Positions 11,536 through 21,966 of a stretch of 30,632 nucleotides of DNA are shown here, piece after piece. Source of the stretch: Reticulitermes lucifugus (lineage: Eukaryota; Arthropoda; Insecta; Blattodea; Rhinotermitidae). The translations under genes and the position numbers were made by a program. Numbering within the stretch: the first letter of the stretch is position 1; every line of letters starts with the position of its first letter. Location: NCBI GenBank assembly GCA_026260175.1, contig JAKCWW010006913.1, forward strand, positions 232 to 30,863. The letters run 5' to 3'. The notes beneath the pieces were generated by a model, which saw nothing but the letters and a program-made list of their open reading frames with translations, was not told where the DNA came from and ran no database searches.

Positions 11536-13070
11536 CGTATTTGAAACACTTGACGGTGGACAAAGTCCAAAGAATGAAAGATTCAAACTGCAAATTGTAA
11601 GATGTTATTGACTGAGCTGTTTAAGATATGGCCCTTCTTCCTTTCAGGCTGTCATCATGGACATTGAGAAATTCATTTGAGATTCATAGCAAAATGATTC
11701 ATGAATAGGAACCTGCAATATTGTAAGTTGAACGGGATATTAGGTTCTGCGGTAGAATTTAGTCTCATTTTAGTCGTGACAGCGAAGGGCGGCAGTTGAT
11801 CTCTATAACCCCTGTATAACAAACCCACACCATTACCCCAGCCTTTCCAGCCCCAACACCGCAAAGACTTATGATAACATAAATCCAGTTCAGAGGAGCG
11901 GTCTGAATTCTGTCGTCACCAACCACTGGAACCTGGTAGAGTGAATAAGAGAGGCGACAATACTTGCAAAATGAGAGCATGACGACACCAATCTATCTTC
12001 GAGAGCAGACGAAACGCTTTAGAATTGTGCATTCAATCTGAATAAATGAGTTTTATTAACCGACTTGCATTTTATGGCGTAATGATCTGGGTTTGAATTC
12101 GTCCAACCAGGGACTACTTATACGTAACAAAAGCCTACTGCGATAGTGTTTTGTTTAAGAATATATTTGTACCCTGGAAAGAGGAATTAACGAGGGAATG
12201 GAGGTAACTGAATAATGAGACTTTTGGGAAAGGAATTGGCGGAGTAATGTAGAAGGCACGGGGAGAATAGAAATGCCTAAAAAATTTTGTCGAAGAAGCT
12301 CATAAAATACAACTTGGCCAATCTAAGAGCAGATGGAGGTTAATGTTATTTTGGATCTTAATTGATATTTGTCGGTGTTCACACGATTCAAGAAAGCGGT
12401 CCGCTGGCGGGATTCTTCTTGTAGAATAGAGTAGGGCTTGTTGCATTCACTTCAATTCGCGTTACTGTGCATGGTTAAGTTTCTTGATTTACACCTTGAA
12501 TTGTGTCGTATTTAAAGTAAATTTATTTCACGAAGTCACGATTATTATTGCAGGATTAATTTATATTGCTAAACTTAAACTTAATGCATTGTCATGATTT
12601 TCACCTAAAATAGGTTGTAATATTCTTGTTTTCATTCAACTAACTCTATGTCAAAATGTATGAAAAACTGGAGAAGCATTACACTGGAGGAAATAAGTTG
12701 GCAAAATATGAAGAAAATTATTGCTCCAGAAACGCACTTGCTCTATATGTTTAAAGTTGCCACAAGTTATTTTTCTTAATTTCATCATCATCATAATGTT
12801 CTGTGAAGAATACATTTATGGAATCCTTGAGTTTCCTTTATCCTTCTGTTGCTTGTTTTGTATTAGGTATAAATACATTTCTCGGGAAATGAGATCGTTT
12901 AAAGTTAGTTTAAAAGTACAGAAGTTCCTGGCAGGAGCTTTTATGCGTTAGAGGTTTTAGTATGTGAACTTAATAGACTTGCAGTGAGGACAGACGGGAA
13001 GTATATGGAGGAACACCAAAACATCCGAAAGCACAGATTGTTATGAAGTAAGAGATTAAAGTGAATTTAA
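11536..13070. other. No supported gene
   Basis: Frames here are short. The GC-richer part at about 11770-11990 has two overlapping minus frames (63 and 71 codons) without known motifs. It could be old repeat sequence, but I have no second copy in the window to prove it. Confidence 0.4.
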
Positions 13071-13281
13071 TTTTCGAGGCTTCACGATCGCACTCGCACA
13101 CACCGCACTCGGTAGGACTCCTATGGAAGAGTGATTAGCCCGACGCGAAGACTCTACCAGACATCACACAACACTCACAACAGACAGACCTCCATGCCCC
13201 CGGCGGGATTCGAACTCAAAATCCCAACAAGCGAACTGTCGCAGACCCACGTCGTAGACCGCGCTGCCACTGGGCTCGGCA
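13071..13281 (-). mobile_element. tRNA-derived SINE, copy 1 (3' truncated)
   Basis: On the minus strand the element begins TGCCGAGCCCAGTGGC and carries a Pol III B-box-like GAGTTCGAATCCC (about 13206-13218 on plus). This is followed by the body shared with the other four copies: CTGTTGTGAGTGTTGTGTG, then a GGTAGAG block, then AGGAGTCCTACCGA. It stops at the GAAGCCTCGAAAA segment and lacks the distal GGCGGCCT part seen in the longer copies. No target duplication is visible. Confidence 0.88.
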
Positions 13282-14694
13282 CCTAAGTATTCTAGTTAAT
13301 TCAGTTGATAATAAACATGCAGTTTGATTATCAATTTATTTTACATATGGTGTAGAATTACTCATTACTCAAATTAAACGTAGGAATTTGCCTGTAACTA
13401 ATTTTAATTATAGGCAAATATGTATCAACTTACATATCTAACATGTAAGTTGGTATATTTACTAATTAGTGGTTAAGGAATAATTCATTAAACCATGTAT
13501 CATACCTGTTTTATGTCGTGTCTCCTAATGAATTACGGATCTCAAAACTATGCATCTGATCACCTTTCATTCAAGAGTGTTAACACGGTTTTCTACTGAA
13601 AAATGCTAGGTGTCATGTAATTACTTTCAAATTAATCTGGTCCATGCGTAAAATGAATATTTCCTTTTAGTATTATCCTATTTCCATCGACTGCTGAAGA
13701 AACACGTGCATACACGGCTAAATTTATTTAATTTTAGGACAGTATTTTAATTTATGTGGGGCATTTTGAGATTCATAAGATTTAAACTCTCTGTAACTGT
13801 CCTTACTTTGGAAAGCTGAGGTAGAATTCCTCTTAAGAACCCGTAGATCCCCAGGATTGTCTTCGCTCATAAATATTCGTTCGCTCCCAGCAGGAGGAAA
13901 ACTGTTCTCTTCTTCCCAAACGATTTGCCCGTCCGTCTCCCTTCTCTTTATCTACTTCTGTTCAAGAGTCACATACAAGAGAGAGTCGGTCGCCTAACAA
14001 GGAGCAAATCCCGTCTATATTCAACCAACCTTCTACAGTGTCTCCCTCCCACATTTCTCTTTTCCTTATGCAGAATACCGGATGGTAAGGAAGTTCGGTA
14101 TTTAACCATACCATGTCGTGTGGTATTCAGAGTTTTAGCGTTAATTCCTGTATGGCAGACCTGTAGCTACACAGCAGATTTGTACGATGAACGTGTCTGT
14201 TAAAGTGTAAAGATAAATATTATTGTTCACGCCATATAAAATACACCACAAACACAATTTTAGAGCTGCTTACATGGTTTGCCAGAATTCTGAAGTCAGT
14301 CGTAGCTTAAATTTATTTACGCATGCTTTAAAGTTTCTTTAAAATATCTGAGTCTCTTAAATCTATTTAAATTTCGTGACATTCAAACAAATATCATGTT
14401 CAGAATATCACAGACTTTAGCAACCTATCCTGTACATTGCCATACCCCCAGACTACTGGAAATGACCAACTTAATACTCAAATTGAACAGATTCTTTCCC
14501 GAAGACATTATTTTTGCTGTAATTCTCTCTATGTCACACAAAATACATTACAGATGAATCTTCCTTCTGACTGACACTTTTCATTGTACAATTATGGGAA
14601 GAAACCCTCTATAAGAGGAACTCCGGGAATAGGATTTAATTTTCTTGGTGTCTTCTATAAATTCAGCCCAATTTAAAAATTATATATTACAAAG
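13282..14694. other. No gene; one perfect-stem hairpin
   Basis: AT-rich spacer. CAACTTACAT (13426-13435) and ATGTAAGTTG (13443-13452) form a 10-bp perfect stem with a 7-base loop, and pairing extends imperfectly outwards. A 92-codon frame at 13925-14203 has no ATG start and no motif that I recognise. Confidence 0.45.
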
Positions 14695-15080
14695 ATCCAT
14701 GATAAGTGGATCCCTGTCACCAAGACATGGCGCGTCCTCGGGTTGCGGATCGAGGAACGGCCTGTGGATATGAAAGGTAGCTGCGAATACTTTGAATAAG
14801 CAGTCGCGGACAGCCGACAAAGGGTGGTCCTCCAGCTTGGGGAACGGGCGAGGTTCTAACAATTCCTCACCTTAAAAAATTACCATGTTACGAAGCACTA
14901 TACAAAGCCTCGGACCTGGACTGATTCTTTGGTACAACTTAAAGATAGGGACAGATGGCGGGCTCTTGTGAGTGCGGTAATGAACCTTCGGGTTTCATAA
15001 AACGCGGGGAATTTCTTGACTAGCTGACGACCTGCTAGCTTCTCAAGAAGGACTCTGCTCCGTGGAGTTAGTTAGTTAGT
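14695..15080 (+). mobile_element. Internally deleted LINE: 5'UTR joined to 3' end
   Basis: The right part (about 14938-15080) encodes DRDRWRALVSAVMNLRVS followed by a stop (14997-14999). It then has a GCGGGGAATTTCTTGAC ... CTCTGCTCCGTGGA 3'UTR and a (GTTA)4 tail (15065-15080). The same protein end and 3'UTR occur at 20280-20405 and 27485-27621. The left part (14695-14937) resembles, from memory, the 5'UTR that precedes the endonuclease start in this LINE family (TGGCGCGTCCT, GCAGTCGCGGACAGCCGACA, and a conceptual KPRTWTDSL just before the start). Nothing of the roughly 3-kb ORF lies between them, so this copy seems to have lost endonuclease and reverse transcriptase together. A chance 60-codon antisense frame covers the left part. 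Confidence 0.68.
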
Positions 15081-16289
15081 TATATTACGAAGATAAAATA
15101 TGTATTGGCAAAATTCTTATTTGCTATCTGTTATTTTTTCAACTGCAACAGAAATATTTTACAATAAATTTTGAATTCAGGTTTACTGTAACGAAGCAGC
15201 AATAGACCTGTATTAATTTACTTAAGGTTAGACGTCATAATATCATAAGTGTTAACATTATTTTAAATCATGGTTTTGCTGCACAGTCTGATGTTTCGGT
15301 ACTTTAGAAAACATGCATGTGTCATTATTCTAAATATCTTACCCTGTTTTTTAAAGTGTCATCATATAAAACATGCAAGCAATTGAACAATATGTGATAT
15401 CTAAATTTTCTCCATCCTGTAGCTATTATCTCTTGTTTTTCAACTCCCTTTTCCTCTTCATCTCCTCCTTGTAAGCGTCTTCCTTCAATTATTTCATTTT
15501 GACATCTTACATTCGGGCTCAAAAGTATTTTGGAGCTTTTCCAGAAACTCCTGTGACTTCTCTTCCATATAACCTAGCAACCATCCCTTTCCTTCCATTC
15601 TGATTGTTGCACAATTCGCTTTCATTCGCAATTCTTTTTATATACGACAATTCCTATCTCGTTGCTTCTTAGATTTTTCCTTATTCTCTTTTTTCTGAAT
15701 ATCATTCTCTCTTAAGTAACAAATAACAACCTCTATCATCATCAGTCCTATGGCTCTATATCATATCCACCTCTACGCATACACCCTCGCTGTTCTTCCC
15801 TTTCAAGCCCCATCTTTCTGTGGACGTATTATATGGCATGAAAACTCGCCCTTTTGACCCAATACAAACAAATCGGCATATCCGTCTCCCCCGGTTTCTC
15901 GCAGAGTCGTCAGCCCTCTAGTTCACCGTGCTTGCAATTTGCATGAAAGAGATATGACAGACCCTTTATCTGAGGTTACACGGAGCCTAATTCACAACAG
16001 AACGTTGCCTGTCCCATTCAGAATCGTAGAAAAGCAAGTAAGAATAACAACAATGAAATGAAAACAAAAATTTTTAGGTTTTTTGCAGGAAATAACTTAA
16101 TAGGTTTTTAAAAGCGGCTTTATTTTGCTCGATGAAGCACAAGCAAGATAAATGGTCTTATAACGAACGGACTTCTTCCGCTTTGAATTAGGATGATAAC
16201 TTTCATGCCGCTTGTATTTCAGATCCTTCTCAAGTGTATTATTTTATAACGTTATCAGTTGTTCAAATTATACGTAGAGCGTCGGTGAT
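15081..16289. other. No gene; pyrimidine-rich patches
   Basis: No supported gene. Positions about 15400-15900 are rich in C and T on the plus strand, which creates a spurious acidic/basic antisense frame (15325-15522). I see no array or element boundary. Confidence 0.4.
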
Positions 16290-16445
16290 AGTTGAAAGAT
16301 GGATATGGAGGGTGAGTGGAACCATGGTGATAGGCGAAAACTGAAGTACTCGGAGAAAAGCCTGTCCCAGTGTCATTTTGTCCACCACATTTCCCACAAC
16401 AAGTGACGGGGCCCGTCGCTTCCGATCCTGCAGCTATAGTCTGTA
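16290..16445 (-). repeat. Dispersed repeat fragment with a protein-like minus-strand reading
   Basis: The minus strand reads CCGKCGGQNDTGTGFSPSTS within a 75-codon open frame (16255-16482). I remember a closely similar phrase recurring in many insect conceptual translations (cockroach, termite, cricket), which suggests a high-copy repeat and not a host gene. There is no second copy in this window to confirm it. The Cys spacing (CCGKCGG) could suggest a zinc-binding motif, but I see no partner Cys/His set. Confidence 0.35.
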
Positions 16446-18909
16446 ATACTGTCTTGTATAAATATGGAATTGTTAGGTACAAAGCAGCAGATGCAAGGTT
16501 AAGTTATGAGTAAGTTGCAATACAGTTTTGGTGATCTGTGAAGAATGTGCCCGTCTTAGGTTTCATGGCACTATCTTGTCATTTTCTTTGATGTACTAAC
16601 ATAAGCCACTAAAGAATTTCAGGTGATCCTTCACCCAGTCGTGACATTCCTAGTACATGTGCAGGTTTAGTCTGTAGGAGCAAATAATTTCCTTCTTATC
16701 TTCATCCTTCCTTCGTTTCCTTTACCTCTTTCACAATCCTTTCCTAAATTCTCACGTATTTGTTTCATACCACTTTCATCTTTCGGAATATCTTCATTTC
16801 TTTGCATCTTCCTTCTTCTCTTACTACCTTATTTCTAGGTTTTCCTCGCTACGTCTGTGAACACCAACAAACACCAATTCAAATTTAAAGAATTCTGACT
16901 GTGATGCACTTTCGTAGTTTTAGTCAAAGTTTGGACGTTGTACGTATTTTTAGGCTAAACCCCCACAACGTTTCGGAAGTTGTATCTGCCTCTGTCCTCA
17001 AATGGAGCAATTAAGGGAAAGAACCTTCTCTATTTTTAGTCTCCGGATTCATGCTACGAGTTGGACAATGACCAAAATTTCAGCCACGACTATCGCAATA
17101 ACTTCAAGCTTATATAAGCTTGTCATTCACAAACATAATACGAATCTCAGTTACGTTTGAATATATGTAGCTACTTACTGAAAAAATTTAAGATATTGAA
17201 GTAAGCATGTAGTTCAGAGTCAAGTTATTTTCTGCATGCCTACACGGACGGTGTCTATGCAAATTCTCCTCCATAAACAGCGGTGGAAACTCTTCAAATT
17301 ATAAAATTATAGCTTATGAATATTTTATATTAGAGGAAAACAGTATTGTTACTTGTAAGTTGTACATTTTTTGAATAATAAAAAATATTTATAAGGTCTT
17401 CTTTTACATTAGACGTTTCGTAAAATTTAAAAGACTATAACAAAAAAAATTTAAGTTAGATTAACAAGAAAAAGTATGTACAAACGTAAAAACTTTCATT
17501 AGCGAATTTTATTCCCATTTGTTTTCATATATTCGCGCTGTTTGTGAGAGCCCGTTTCTGGCCCACCGACCCAATTATATGTACCTATGACCTAGATACA
17601 TTCGTGAAGTTTAATTTTTCCAAATTTTGTGTGGTAATAATTGTGAGAAAGTCTGTCAATAAAATATTTAGGCGGCGTGGGTAAAGTAATTCAAAGAAAG
17701 GCGTGTTTGTGTGCAATTCAAGATTCGTTGGTCTTTCCGTACTGAGATAGGACTTAGCAGACGTCAAGTGCACGTTGAGTGTTAAAAGATTATTTGATGC
17801 AGATACCTGAAAAACGGTTTATTTAAAGGAATATCACATTTTTCGTCTTTTCCATGTATCATTAAAATATTAGCCTAACCTAAATATTACTATTAGTTGT
17901 GCAAACTTTAGACTGTTCATAATAACTCTCACATGCAATATATTTTGTATTGACTTTAAAACAAAATAAAAATCAGAAGCAAGAAGAGTAGTCAATAATT
18001 ACACTTTGAAACATGAACTTCTTCATATTCCCCCTCTGCTATTTCCTTACGGCCATTTACGCACCATATATTGCTTATCACTTCTCAACACATAGGTAAT
18101 CATATTAACGTAATGGTATAGAATAAAAACATACTCGTTTTGCCGGACCCATAGAGAAAGAGTAGAATATATAGCAGTAATAATAGAACTAGGTCTGGTA
18201 CAGATATCTTCCTGGCGTCCTCGTGGCAATCGCACCGCTAATACACTCACAAATGCCACAAGCGTTTCTCCATATTCACGCCCGGTTATGTTATCTGTAA
18301 GCCTGTGCAAATCCGATTATGAACAGAAGGCTATCCTAGTATGACCTTTAAGTTATTTCCAGGAGCTCTGTGTTTCATATTTATTTTATTGTTTATTATT
18401 ATGATACAATATATTTAGGCGCACTTGAATCCTATGAAGAAAGAAGGTCCTCCACATAATCATTTATGTCAGGATGAAAATATTCTAATGACTGAAATTT
18501 CCTTACAGATTTCCTGTTTATTTCCTTTTCTACTTTTGTCCTAATAGATTTATTGTATTATCACCAGCAATTTCTGTATCGTATAGGAATATTATGAGAG
18601 GTGGTACACATGATATATTTTTACATGATTCTTTGTATTGAAGACAATTACATAGGATTAAATTTCATATTCTGCAACTCAGAAACAAATAGTAATTATG
18701 CAAGTATCCGACAGTACGGAACTTGCAGGTAGAATAAGACGTGCAAAGTTGTTTCACGCAATTACACTATAACATTTTCTCCAAAGCAAAATGCTTGACA
18801 CATCACGCACTAAATTTAATGGGCTTCCTATCAAGCTTTTGTTTGAAGTGTCAAATTAATCGACTTTCTCACTTTCTTGAATGGAATTTGAAGATTTTAC
18901 TGAATGTGC
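16446..18909. other. No feature seen
   Basis: AT-rich DNA with a CT-rich patch at about 16680-16850. Short frames (17585-17773 minus, 18047-18310 minus) have no recognisable motif. Confidence 0.45.
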
Positions 18910-19197
18910 CTGAAGAGGATTTTTTTTTCAATGGCTTGACAGCCCCTTGGGGGCCTAGGCCGCCTCGTTTTTCGAGGCTTCACGATCACACACTCTTTAG
19001 ACACACCACACTCTGTAGGACTCCTCTGGACGAGGGACCAGCTAGTCGCAGAGACCTCTACCTGTCTATACACAACACTCACAAGAGACAGACATCCATG
19101 CCCTAGGCGGGATTCGAACCCACAATCCCAGTAAGCGAGCGGCCGTAGACCAACGCCTTGAACCGCGCGGCCACTGGGATCGGCGTCTGAAGAGGAT
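18910..19197 (-). mobile_element. tRNA-derived SINE, copy 2, with target-site duplication
   Basis: The body is 18921-19186, flanked by an 11-bp direct repeat CTGAAGAGGAT (18910-18920 and 19187-19197). On the minus strand it starts GCCGATCCCAGTGGCCGCGC, then shows A-box- and B-box-like sequence (GGGTTCGAATCCC, plus-strand 19112-19124). The family body follows, ending in GAGGCGGCCTAGGCCCCCA, a short unique part and an A-rich tail (T run at 18921-18928 on plus). The head resembles class II (Ser/Leu-type) tRNA. A fortuitous 121-codon plus frame runs through it. Confidence 0.93.
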
Positions 19198-19291
19198 GCT
19201 ATGGCATTAAATAAGTAATACAGAGCAAAATGAAACAGTACACAGACAGGTTCACTCTTTTACAAAATTTATAGGCAGTAAACATATTAGC

Positions 19292-19545
19292 GCCGATCCC
19301 CGTGGCCGCGCGGTCTAGGGTGTAGTTCTGCGACCGGTTGCTTGCTGGAGATTGCGGGTTCGAATTGCGCCGTAGGAAGGTTAGTCTATCTCTTGTGAGT
19401 GTTGTGTGCTGTCAGGTAGAGATCTCTGCGTCGCGACGATCACTCGTTCGGAGGAGTATACCGCTTGTGGTGTGTGTGAGTGTGATCTCGAAACCTAAAA
19501 AATGAGGAGGCCTATTCCCACTATGGCTGTCGAACCAGGAAAGAG
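19292..19545 (+). mobile_element. tRNA-derived SINE, copy 3
   Basis: It starts GCCGATCCCCGTGGCCGCGC. The B box GGGTTCGAATTGC is at about 19349-19361, then comes the family body (CTCTTGTGAGTGTTGTGTGC, GGTAGAGATCTCTGCG) and AAAAAATGAGGAGGCC near the end. Target duplication is weak (ATATTA at 19284-19289 and 19546-19551). It lies only 105 bases from copy 2 in the opposite orientation, with the two tRNA heads facing each other. Confidence 0.9.
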
Positions 19546-19689
19546 ATATTAATATTTTACTGTATATTGCGGTCACAAATTAGGAAACCCTGTTTTTGCC
19601 GCATTAGAAAATATAGTGTGGAATTTTTTATTTAATTTGCTTTTGAGACGGTAAAATACAAAGAATAGTGCAGTCAATAAAAGTGTTGA

Positions 19690-19826
19690 AGTATACAGTC
19701 TTCTTGGAAGAGACGCCATGCAGTCTGGCAGATACACCTATCGGACCACAAAGCTTCACTTCTCAGAAGATAGCATTCTTGATGGCCACCGCCATGAGAA
19801 CCCCAGACCTCACATTATGTGAAATG
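19690..19826 (+). repeat. Fragment of a common arthropod dispersed repeat
   Basis: The plus strand reads TPCSLAD (about 19712-19732), then FTSQKIAFLMATAMRTPDLT shortly after. I recall the pair 'DVTPCSL...' and '...SQKTVIF..AVRTSNLT' as a frequent repeat-derived phrase in insect gene models. It is fused by chance in one open frame with the LINE fragment that follows (19668-20105). It is probably repeat debris and not a gene; my support is memory only. Confidence 0.4.
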
Positions 19827-19936
19827 TTGTTTCAAGCGTATGGTTGTTATACCTATACGTATTTTCATTTATCTCCCTTTCAAGACATGTTCTTGTCCAC
19901 ACAACTTTATTTCTATATAGCACAGATAATTACGTT

Positions 19937-20405
19937 GCACCTACACAAAAGGGAAGGATGTCGACTGAAGGTGTTCGAGAACAAGGTGCTGAGGAAGATA
20001 TTTTGGCCTGAGAAGAAGGAAGTAATAGGAAAATGGAGAAAAGAGCATGAAGAGGAGCATCGTGATTTGTACTCCTCACCAAATATTGTTCGAATGATCA
20101 AATAACGGAAGAAAATATGGCGGGGCATATAGCACGTACGGTGAACAGAAATGCATAGAGGGTTTTGGTAGGTAAAACTGAAAGGAAGATGCCACTTGGC
20201 ATATCTAAACGTAGATACAAACGGATTTTAAAGGTATAGGATATGACACGGACTTAATCAGTTGTGCTCAAGAAAGAGAGAGGTCAGTGGCGGGCTTTTG
20301 TGAAAAAGGCAATGAAATTTAAATACCATAGAAAGCGCGGAATTTTATGACTTTCTGAGCGCCTATTTTCTTCTCAAGAAGAACTTTGCTCCGTGGAGCT
20401 AATTG
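19937..20405 (+). pseudogene. LINE ORF2 C-terminus and 3'UTR, decayed
   Basis: The translation shows the C-terminal tail of a non-LTR retrotransposon: REGCRLKVFENKVLRKIF, then a W(R)KEHEEEHRDLYSSPNIVR segment ending at a stop (20103-20105). After frame repair by eye it continues as GHIARTV and RVLVGKTERKMPLG (around 20125-20205), then RWRAFV-like coding near 20290 and a stop around 20319. The 3'UTR (GCGCGGAATTTTATGAC ... CTTTGCTCCGTGGAGCT) matches that of 14938-15080. At least two indels and three stops make it dead. The reverse transcriptase core is absent, so this copy is 5' truncated. The clade is probably RTE-like, but I am not certain. Confidence 0.82.
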
Positions 20406-21449
20406 GACCTACACATGTGCATGATTTTTGGAGAAATTTGGAATTGTAATCTGCCAGCGTACAAACAACGTATTGTGGGAAAAAATAATGGTTTCAATGC
20501 TTATTACCTGCAAAAATAAATACCATTTATTTCAGTTTATTATAAAGCCACGAATGTGAATCCATTTGAATTACCTTGGCATATTCAAACATGTTCTGAA
20601 ATTACATTTTCTTAGACTTAAATAAAAGTGGAAGATGAGAGAGCATAGTATTTCATGCATCAGTGACTGTATTTGAAGGGAAATTATATTTTTTCTAAAA
20701 TGCGTGTTTTACAAATAATGAAATTTGGCGTTATTTGATATAATTTTCTTATTAATGCAATTTAGAAAGAAAGAATCACGTCACATGTTTATAGTGTTAC
20801 ATATATTGTAACTACACAGCTTCTGTGATGCTTCGCTACTGCACCTATATCGTGAGTTAGAATATGTTAATGGATTTATAAATGGTGTAGTAGGGTATGT
20901 GGGATGTGGAAAGGTAGTTATACTCGTAAATGATCTTGGCTTTTATGAGTATCATTAGAAGAAGATAGCTGTAGTATAATGGAAATCACCGGACTGTAGT
21001 GTCCACTGGTGGACCGCAGACTTTTAAGTTCACAAGGGTTGCCCCAGATAAATTTTAGCGATAAAACCAGCCCTACTGCACAGCCTGTTACTGCTTTTAT
21101 TTCCACTGCACTGGACGCAAAGCAACTTAGATACTGTACATTCGCTACAGCGGTTGCTATTCCCATCTAGCAATTCAGATATCAGCAGTTAAAAATCACA
21201 GTTTACAGACCCATCTTTAGAAACAATAAGTGTTAAGTGTAATAAGAAGATTGTAATAATATACGTCGTATAAAAACGGGCGCGTTCGGCAAAATGAGTT
21301 ATGAATGTCATGCATGCCCTTAATATTACTCATAAAGAAAAAAAATGTAACTGAGGAAGAGAACTTATGTACTGTAAGTAACTGACATGAAATGTGTTCA
21401 TTTTAAAACAGTCAGTGGAATTTAGCCTAAATCCCTACATTAAACTGAG
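20406..21449. other. No feature seen
   Basis: AT-rich spacer. An 82-codon minus frame at 20918-21166 has no ATG support or motif that I recognise. Confidence 0.45.
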
Positions 21450-21966
21450 CAAGAAAGGTAATGTATGTATAACGTAACACTCAGGCGTGTTCGCGTAACA
21501 ATTGTTGCCGTGGAAAAGCAATAAATATTACATATTCTGAGTGTGTACCTATAGCCTTAGTTATCAAGCATGCAAAGCGCATTAGCCGTATTTTCATCTG
21601 TGGTCTGTCGGGCTGTATCATACTTTTCCACATTATCTCATAAACGGCACGATTTTCGGAAAAAACATTATTGAACGCAAAATGTGTTTCGATTTTCTCT
21701 GCAACTATTGTCTGAAATATTTCTTATTCTAAGAAGAATTCAGACAGATACTTTCATAAATGTACATACGTCTTCATAGTGTATAGAGTACCCATTATTT
21801 TTGTCATATTTTAATGAAACTTGAATATTCGCGACAGAATTTCGGAAAATGCTTAAATACAAAATTTCATGAAAATCTGTCCAGTGGGAGCGGAATTGTT
21901 CCATGCGGATGGACATGACGAAACTAATATTCGCTTTTCGCAATTTTGCGAATGCGCCCCAAAATT
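21450..21966 (-). repeat. Unclassified dispersed repeat, copy B
   Basis: The reverse complement aligns with 10993-11535 from end to end. Shared blocks include GCATTCGCAAAATTGC, ATTAGTTTCGTCATGTC, CCGCATGGAACAA, GTATGTACATTTATGA, CGTGCCGTTTATGAGATAAT, GACCACAGATGA and TATTGCTTTTCCACG. Inverted repeats GGCGTGTTCGC (21484-21494) and GCGAATGCGCC (21948-21958) bracket it. Homology to copy A continues about 35 bases past the left one. There is no ORF of its own. The copies have diverged enough to be old. Confidence 0.75.

Noticed and set aside
12085..12105. B-box-like GGTTTGAATTC as another SINE or tRNA
   Set aside because: No A box at the right distance and none of the SINE body follows.
18741..19106. 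121-codon plus-strand frame
   Set aside because: Its second half is the antisense of SINE copy 2, and the first half matches nothing. It is a shadow of the repeat.
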